From contig OZ023213.1 in assembly GCA_963995525.1 (NCBI GenBank), positions 20,212,853 through 20,276,852 of the forward strand: a stretch of 64,000 nucleotides of DNA, written 5' to 3'. The position numbers were made by a program, and so were the translations under genes. Positions within the stretch are counted from its first letter, which is position 1; each line of letters starts with the position of its first letter. The notes under the pieces were generated by a model. It saw only the letters and a list, made by a program, of their open reading frames with translations, ran no database searches and had not been told where the DNA came from. Source of the DNA: Escarpia spicata. Taxonomy: Eukaryota; Annelida; Polychaeta; Sabellida; Siboglinidae. Below are positions 59,288-64,000 of the stretch, piece by piece.

Positions 59288-59627
59288 CTGCAACGGTATA
59301 TCTATCGATGTAGTTGAGCAAGTTGATTGTTGTCAGAATGACCACAGCGGCGATGTTAATGTAACGTCCACATCTTCCCCCAGACCCCGACAAAATGCTC
59401 GGGTCGACGCTAATAACCTGTACAACACTTTCTACATTGTCGACATCATCTTCAGCACCATCGCCAAGACTTCTTTCTTCTGAATCGTCCAGTAGAAGCG
59501 GAACTTTGTCGCCGCTCGGCGGAAAATTTTCTAAGTTCTCACTGTCAGCGACATGTGCTACTTCCGCCATTTGAACACTGTTGTCTAGCGGTGATTTTAG
59601 TGGTCTACCTCGCGCAATGACATTCAT
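59288..59627 (-). CDS. Spns1-like: Spinster-type transporter, alternative first exon 1a
   Basis: Encodes 113 residues plus one base: an acidic N-tail with a possible dileucine-type signal (DKVPLLLDD), then TM1 ending TTINLLNYIDRYTVAG, closer to vertebrate SPNS1 (INLLNYMDRFTVAG) than exon 1b. Donor GTTGCAG|GTAAGC, phase 1, compatible with exon 2 at 36614. The first ATG is at 59627. A second ATG at 59570 (ATGGCGG context) may be the real start. With this exon the protein is 574 residues (555 from the second ATG). A separate tandem paralogue is less likely because no other downstream exons are present. Confidence 0.85.
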
Positions 59628-59744
59628 ACGTTTGCCGGAGTAAACTAGCTAGTTCGCTTTAATGAGTGTGCATTCCGCTGCACTTCCTGAAACAAAACAA
59701 ATCTCTGCCATTTTTACTGACAGCCTCGTTGTGAACTCGCCGGT

Positions 59745-59769
59745 CATGTGGCTCCGTTACGGAGATTGG
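59745..59769 (-). promoter_or_regulatory. candidate promoter of exon 1a: E-box and CCAAT
   Basis: GTCATGTG (E-box CATGTG, 59745-59750) and, on the minus strand, CCAAT (plus ATTGG at 59765-59769) lie about 120-140 bp above the ATG. CATGTG/CACGTG boxes are targets of TFEB/MITF factors, which control lysosomal genes; this link is inference. Confidence 0.3.
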
Positions 59770-59947
59770 CGTTGGGCCAGTCGGATGATGGCCAACAGCA
59801 CGGGTTAACACGGACCTGTGTATACACGTATTCATCGAGTGGCTGGAATTAGAAAAATGTTGCATTTATATAGGGTTATAAGAAGATAGGTTTATGCATA
59901 TACCATGTGCTGGCAGCCGATGCTACAACATTAATTAGGTCGCACTG

Positions 59948-61059
59948 ACAGCAAGAGAATGCTGGAATATCTTGAAGAATGAAATAGTGTGCATCGTAGA
60001 TAAATTTGTTCCCTTCAAAAAACAAGGGAAACGGACCAGAAAGAAATACTTATCGAAAGAAGCCATTAGAAAAATTAAGTATAAACAAATGATGTGGAAG
60101 TCATATAGACGTACTGGAAATGACGAAGACTACAACATTTAAAGAAAGAAGCACTAAACCAATCTACAGCTGAAATTCAAAGAGAAGCTATATGAACATA
60201 AATTAGCTTGTAATATAAAACATGACAGCAAGAGTTTTTATGCGTATGTTCGAAGCAAACAGAAAGTTCAAGATAAGGTCGGTCCTCTAGAAGATAGTGC
60301 TAGAAATATAATATCACAAGGATTCTTAATGGCATTTTAGTTGAATGAGTATTTTAGTTCAGTGTTTACCAGAGAAGACACTAGTTCACTTCCAGTACCA
60401 GAGGCTAAGTTCAAGGGGGCAGAATCAGACTATTTTAGACAGTTAATTGTAACCCCAGAAATGGTAGCTAAGAAAATTAAGGCTATGAAGGATAATAAAT
60501 CACCTGGAGTGGATGGTATTCCACCCAAACTACTATTGTTCGACTGCCCTGACGTTACGCACTGCACAAATCCCAGTTTAGCTGTGAACAGCTGTAAAGG
60601 GATTACTACATCAAACAAACATCAAACATCAAACATTGGAAATTGTAGAACAAATTAGCATACCGCTTGCAACAGTTTTCAACTTGTCATTAGAGGAGGG
60701 AGTGGTTCCTTTAGAATGGAAAGAAGCAAACATTATACCGTTATTTAAAAAAGGTTCGAGAAACAAGTCAAATAATTACAGACCAGTTAGTTTAACATCG
60801 GTGATTTATAAATTATTAGAAAGACTAATTAAAGATCACATGGTGGATTTTCTTGTTAAACATAACTTAATAAATCCATCTCAACATGGGTTTCTAAAAG
60901 CGAGGTCATGCTTTACAAATATGTTATGTTTTTGGAAGACATCACTAAGTGGGTAGATGAGGGATCACCAGTAGATATCATCTACTTCGATTTTCAAAAA
61001 GCTTTCGACAAAGTGCCACATCAAAGATTACTGCTTAAACTAAAGGCCCATGGCATAGC
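59948..61059 (+). pseudogene. decayed second copy of the CR1/Jockey-like LINE
   Basis: Colinear with the minus-strand LINE at 33652-35618 in inverse orientation. It has frame shifts, a stop before the N-E-Y-F-SSVF segment (about 60340), and a 100-bp insertion. Recognisable blocks are NKSPGVDGIPPKLL, NIIPLFKKGSR, NYRPVSLTS, QHGFLKARSC and FQKAFDKVPH. The similarity ends abruptly at 61059, where the LTR element begins. Confidence 0.9.
60538..60637. mobile_element. 100-bp insertion in the decayed LINE
   Basis: Compared with the other LINE copy, 100 extra bases interrupt the PKLLL-EIVEQ coding sequence. They end in a (CATCAAA)n-like tail, as in small retroposons. Flanking duplication is only ATT. 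Confidence 0.7.
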
Positions 61060-61222
61060 GCCATATTGGATAAGTATCACCTTTCCGCTTCCTGTATTAT
61101 TGCGTTGGTTAATTCCATACCTTGTTCCTGTTGTACGTTCTCTTGCCTCGACTTCCGCTTTGAGATAAGTCTGTTCAATAAATGTTTTCGTCGTTATCGA
61201 GTCTTTCCCTTCTATATTGGTG
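61060..61222 (+). mobile_element. probable 5' LTR (or its 3' part) of a Ty3/Gypsy element
   Basis: Sequence between the LINE breakpoint and the candidate primer-binding site, with AATAAA at 61177-61182 near its end. No second LTR is in the window, so the ends cannot be confirmed. Confidence 0.5.
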
Positions 61223-61233
61223 TGGTGGCAGCG
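61223..61233 (+). other. candidate primer-binding site
   Basis: TGGTGGCAGCG begins with the TGG that pairs with a tRNA CCA end, just after the presumed LTR and about 150 bp above gag. The tRNA is not identified. Confidence 0.45.
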
Positions 61234-61384
61234 TTTTAACTACTGAAGTGGATAGATACTCGTATAGCCAAATAAACGGCACGACGAATGCTTACTTTCC
61301 GTACGCAGTAATTAACATTGAACATTGAACATTGAACATTGCCGGCATTTGCATAGACGATTGAGCTACACGTCAAACGCGACA

Positions 61385-63160
61385 ATGGCTCAGTCACAGA
61401 GAGCTCCAAAACAGTGGTCTCTTTCAAAACACGAAACACTGACGTCATATGAGAGCTGGCGCCAAAACCTCCAATATACTCTATCATTGGACGCGAATTT
61501 CGCACCATTCCTACTCGACCAGGCAACATGGGGAAAGAAAACTAACACTTCTCCACTCAGAGGCTTACTTGACGATATCGAAGACACACCAGGCTTGGTT
61601 AGGCGGACGGCACAACAAAAAGTCGCGCACTTAGAATTAATGCTTGGGCAGATTGCCAACTTCTGTCCGATCATATCGCGAAATACCATCGTCAAAAACT
61701 CGACATCCGTCAAATCCATATGGCAGGCAATCAGACTTCACTTCGGGTTTCAGACAAGCGGCGCTCACTTCATAGATTTCGCCGACATAAAACTTGAATC
61801 AGACGAAAACCACGAGGACCTATTTCAACGCCTCATGGCGTTCGTTGATGATAGTCTGCTGACAGTGGGTGGCGGTATATCACATCACGACGAGTTTCTG
61901 ACCGTAGATGAGGACTTATCACCGTCGCTAGAGAACATGGTTGTATTGAGCTGGCTTAGACTTATCCATCAGGAGCTACCTAGACTCGTAAAACAGCGCT
62001 ACGGAACCGAACTGCGGAGCCGCACACTAGCCAGTCTTAAACCAGAGATCTCTCAAGCCCTGGGGTCCCTACTGGACGAGATCCATTCTATGTCAGAGAC
62101 AAAAATCCTGAGACAGTCAACCTACTACCAACCACGCACACGCTCTGGGCCCGCTCGCCCACAAAGCTACCAACGAACCCAACGAGCAAAACAATGCCCA
62201 CTCTGTAAGCAGGCTGGTAGACCGATAGTAGACCACTATCTAAGCGCTTGCAAGTATTTGCCCGAGCAAGACAGGCTGTTCATGACTAAGGCACGCAACG
62301 TGACAGGACTAAACTGCGAAGATAGCGGAGACGATGAACCACCAGTGAATGACGACTACGTCAATGACGTACAAAACGTGTCGGCGACTTGTTGCGTAAA
62401 TACGAAACAGTCTCCATTCTTCAAGGCGTTCCATCGTCACCACCCAATACGTCTTACCCTCGACACTGGGGCCGAAACCAACATGATTAGAGAGACGGTG
62501 GCCAGGTCAATTGGTGCAAAAATCACCAAAAGCTCCCAGCTCGCAAGACAAGCTGATGGTGTAACCCCACTCAATGTAGTCGGAGAAACAAGGCTCGTGT
62601 TATCGCGGGATAATCTTGACCTACACCTCGATGCCCTTGTCGTTAAAGACTTGGATGTCGATGTACTTGCGGGAACACCATTCATGACAACCAATGACAT
62701 ATCCGTTCGTCCCGCCAAAAATCAGATCAGATTTGACGAAACTGTGATACACTACGGGATGGAGAACGTCAACCGTTCCCAATATCACACGATTCGCAGA
62801 GCGCAGGCCTACGTGTTGCGTGCGCCACCCGCGTCCACTACTGTTTGGCCAGGCGACTACATAGAACTGTCTATTCCATCAGCACTCGACGATCTTGTAG
62901 TGGCGATCGAACCTCGTAACGATCATAAGTCAACATTGAACTACCAAGATTGGCCCCAACCTGCCATTGTCGAGGCAGTCGGGGACAAAATCCGTTTACT
63001 AAACACGTGTACACATCCCTTGAAAATAGGACGCAACGAGCACTTTTGCCAAGTGCGTGGTACCACAGCATGTGACACCAACTACGTGGAAGACATCGTA
63101 GTCAAAAACACAAGCACACACACGCAGCAGACGTGCAATTTTCAGACACTATCGAACTAG
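61385..63160 (+). CDS. Ty3/Gypsy-type retrotransposon gag-protease ORF
   Basis: 591 codons from the ATG at 61385 (an in-frame upstream stretch lacks ATG). The N-terminal 250 residues are capsid-like and helical. C271-x2-C-x9-H284-x4-C289 is a zinc-knuckle variant with wider spacing than the CCHC of retroviruses. D360-T-G-A is the active site of the aspartic protease, in the context [12 protein letters not shown], and the fold's second half ([10 protein letters not shown]) follows. The frame ends TAG at 63158. The polymerase continues in the -1 frame with an overlap of about 70 bp, so frameshifting or a mutation links them. The intact length suggests a young copy. Confidence 0.88.
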   Translation: MAQSQRAPKQWSLSKHETLTSYESWRQNLQYTLSLDANFAPFLLDQATWGKKTNTSPLRGLLDDIEDTPGLVRRTAQQKVAHLELMLGQIANFCPIISRNTIVKNSTSVKSIWQAIRLHFGFQTSGAHFIDFADIKLESDENHEDLFQRLMAFVDDSLLTVGGGISHHDEFLTVDEDLSPSLENMVVLSWLRLIHQELPRLVKQRYGTELRSRTLASLKPEISQALGSLLDEIHSMSETKILRQSTYYQPRTRSGPARPQSYQRTQRAKQCPLCKQAGRPIVDHYLSACKYLPEQDRLFMTKARNVTGLNCEDSGDDEPPVNDDYVNDVQNVSATCCVNTKQSPFFKAFHRHHPIRLTLDTGAETNMIRETVARSIGAKITKSSQLARQADGVTPLNVVGETRLVLSRDNLDLHLDALVVKDLDVDVLAGTPFMTTNDISVRPAKNQIRFDETVIHYGMENVNRSQYHTIRRAQAYVLRAPPASTTVWPGDYIELSIPSALDDLVVAIEPRNDHKSTLNYQDWPQPAIVEAVGDKIRLLNTCTHPLKIGRNEHFCQVRGTTACDTNYVEDIVVKNTSTHTQQTCNFQTLSN

Positions 63161-64000
63161 ACAGTGGCAACCTCTTGTCTGACGACTTGCGCAACCAGTT
63201 CCGCAATCTGCATCAACAATTTGACACCGTGTTCAACTCGAAAATCGTAGGATACAACGGGCATGCGGGCCCATTCACAGCAACTGTAAACATGGGACCA
63301 GTCCAACCCCCGCAGCGAAAGGGGAGGTGTCCGCAATACGCTCGCGACAAACTCGTCGAACTCCAGGAACAGTTTGATGATTTGGAGGCGGCCGGTGTAT
63401 TCCGTCGTCCAGAAGATATCGGGGTGGTGGTCGAATACCTTAACCCGTCATTTCTCGTACGCAAAGCTAATGGAGGATCACGACTCGTCACTGCCTTCAC
63501 GGAAGTAGGACGTTACAGCAAGCCGCAGCCTTCTCTCATGCCAGACGTGGATTCGACACTAAGATCCATAGCTTGCTGGAAGTACATCGTTGTATCAGAC
63601 TTGACGAATGCATTCTATCAGATCCCTCTATCGAAGGACTCACTTAAATACTGCGGAGTTGCGACACCCTTTCGTGGAGTTCTCGTGTACACACGATGTG
63701 CCATGGGCATGCCCGGCTCGGAGACGGCATTGGAAGAACTCATGTGCCGAGTCTTTGGTGATCTGTTACAAGAGGGCGTCGTCGCCAAGTTGGCTGACGA
63801 TTTGTACTGCGGGGGCAACTCGCCACAAGAGCTACTAGACAACTGGAGTCGTGTCCTTGATGCCCTTGCTCGATGCGATTTACGACTTTCAGCAAAGAAG
63901 ACCAGGGTTTGCCCCAAATCAACGACCATCCTAGGCTGGGTGTGGTCAGAAGGTACACTACATGCCAGTCCTCACCGCATCGCTACTCTGGCATCGTGCA
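63091..64000 (+). CDS. Ty3/Gypsy-type reverse transcriptase (partial, runs off window)
   Basis: Open to the window end in the -1 frame relative to gag-protease. RT motifs in order: [14 protein letters not shown], then [16 protein letters not shown] (domain with catalytic Asp), [11 protein letters not shown], and [10 protein letters not shown] with the catalytic LADD in place of Yx[16 protein letters not shown] follows. These are standard for Ty3/Gypsy polymerases. RNase H and integrase would lie beyond 64000. No stop is seen in the visible part. The exact start is not defined, since it is probably made as a fusion with gag-protease. Confidence 0.88.

Larger units (their letters stand above)
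22700..59627 (-). other. Spns1-like: Spinster-family MFS transporter gene (Spns1-like), whole locus
   Basis: Eleven coding exons per transcript join with consistent phases. With first exon 1b (50615-50843) the protein has 537 residues. With 1a (59288-59627) it has 574. Human SPNS1 has about 528. Family hallmarks in order are the TM1 NYIDRYT motif, the loop 2-3 motif GYLGDRYNRK (112-121, isoform b), [13 protein letters not shown] with E160, PLGSGLGYIVGS, LREPPRGA, ADPLVCA and PTRRSTAEA. Twelve hydrophobic segments are expected. SPNS1 in vertebrates is a proton-coupled lysosomal exporter of lysophospholipids; the same role here is inferred from family membership, and assignment to SPNS1 rather than SPNS2/3 is not certain. 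Introns carry many transposons. Confidence 0.93.

Noticed and set aside
59256..59627. A separate second Spinster paralogue starting with exon 1a
   Set aside because: No other exons of a paralogue occur between 50.8 and 59.3 kb, and the donor phase fits the known exon 2. An alternative first exon is simpler.

Overview
This is a window of an intron-rich, AT-rich eukaryotic genome with many transposable elements. It has long (TA)n and (CA)n microsatellites, GT-AG introns of up to about 14 kb, tRNA-derived SINEs, several LINE clades, a Penelope-like element, hAT, pogo and piggyBac type DNA elements, and a Ty3/Gypsy retrotransposon. This mix suggests a non-vertebrate metazoan, most likely a marine invertebrate. 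I cannot name the phylum from sequence alone. There is no sign of bacterial, organellar or CRISPR content.

Region 1 (1-5.7 kb) holds an unrecognised secreted-protein gene on the minus strand, reconstructed here from three exons (5605-5413, 3880-2261, 1775-1162). Both introns are phase 1 and the joined frame encodes about 808 residues. In order these are a signal peptide, a furin-like RRKR site, a long Lys/Ala coiled coil, 18 copies of a 14-residue Thr-rich repeat, a four-Cys segment, a coiled coil with Trp at one position of each heptad, and a tail with Trp every fourth residue (W-P-P-x). An inverted, frameshifted partial copy of its coiled-coil exon lies at 1-409.

Region 2 (5.7-22 kb) shows no gene I can support. 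It holds microsatellites, two tRNA-derived SINEs, LINE 3' fragments (one with a 16-bp target-site duplication), a 30-bp minisatellite, a long foldback element at 18.86-19.60 kb with satellite copies, and CTCF-like motifs.

Region 3 (22.0-59.7 kb) is one minus-strand gene, a Spinster-family MFS transporter (Spns1-like). Ten common exons plus either of two first exons (59.3-59.6 kb or 50.6-50.8 kb) give proteins of about 574 or 537 residues. Every exon junction agrees in phase. Its introns hold the best-preserved mobile elements: a TIR element (31381-35900) containing a CR1/Jockey-like LINE, which itself contains a hAT-like element with a perfect 8-bp duplication; a piggyBac-type element in TTAA; a pogo-type element in TA; a Penelope-like GIY-YIG fragment between inverted arms; another TIR family near 25.5 kb; and a 366+152-bp duplicated block near 57-59 kb.

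Region 4 (59.9-64 kb) is a decayed second copy of the CR1/Jockey-like LINE, cut at about 61059 by a Ty3/Gypsy-type LTR retrotransposon. The retrotransposon's gag-protease ORF and the beginning of its reverse transcriptase run off the right edge of the window.
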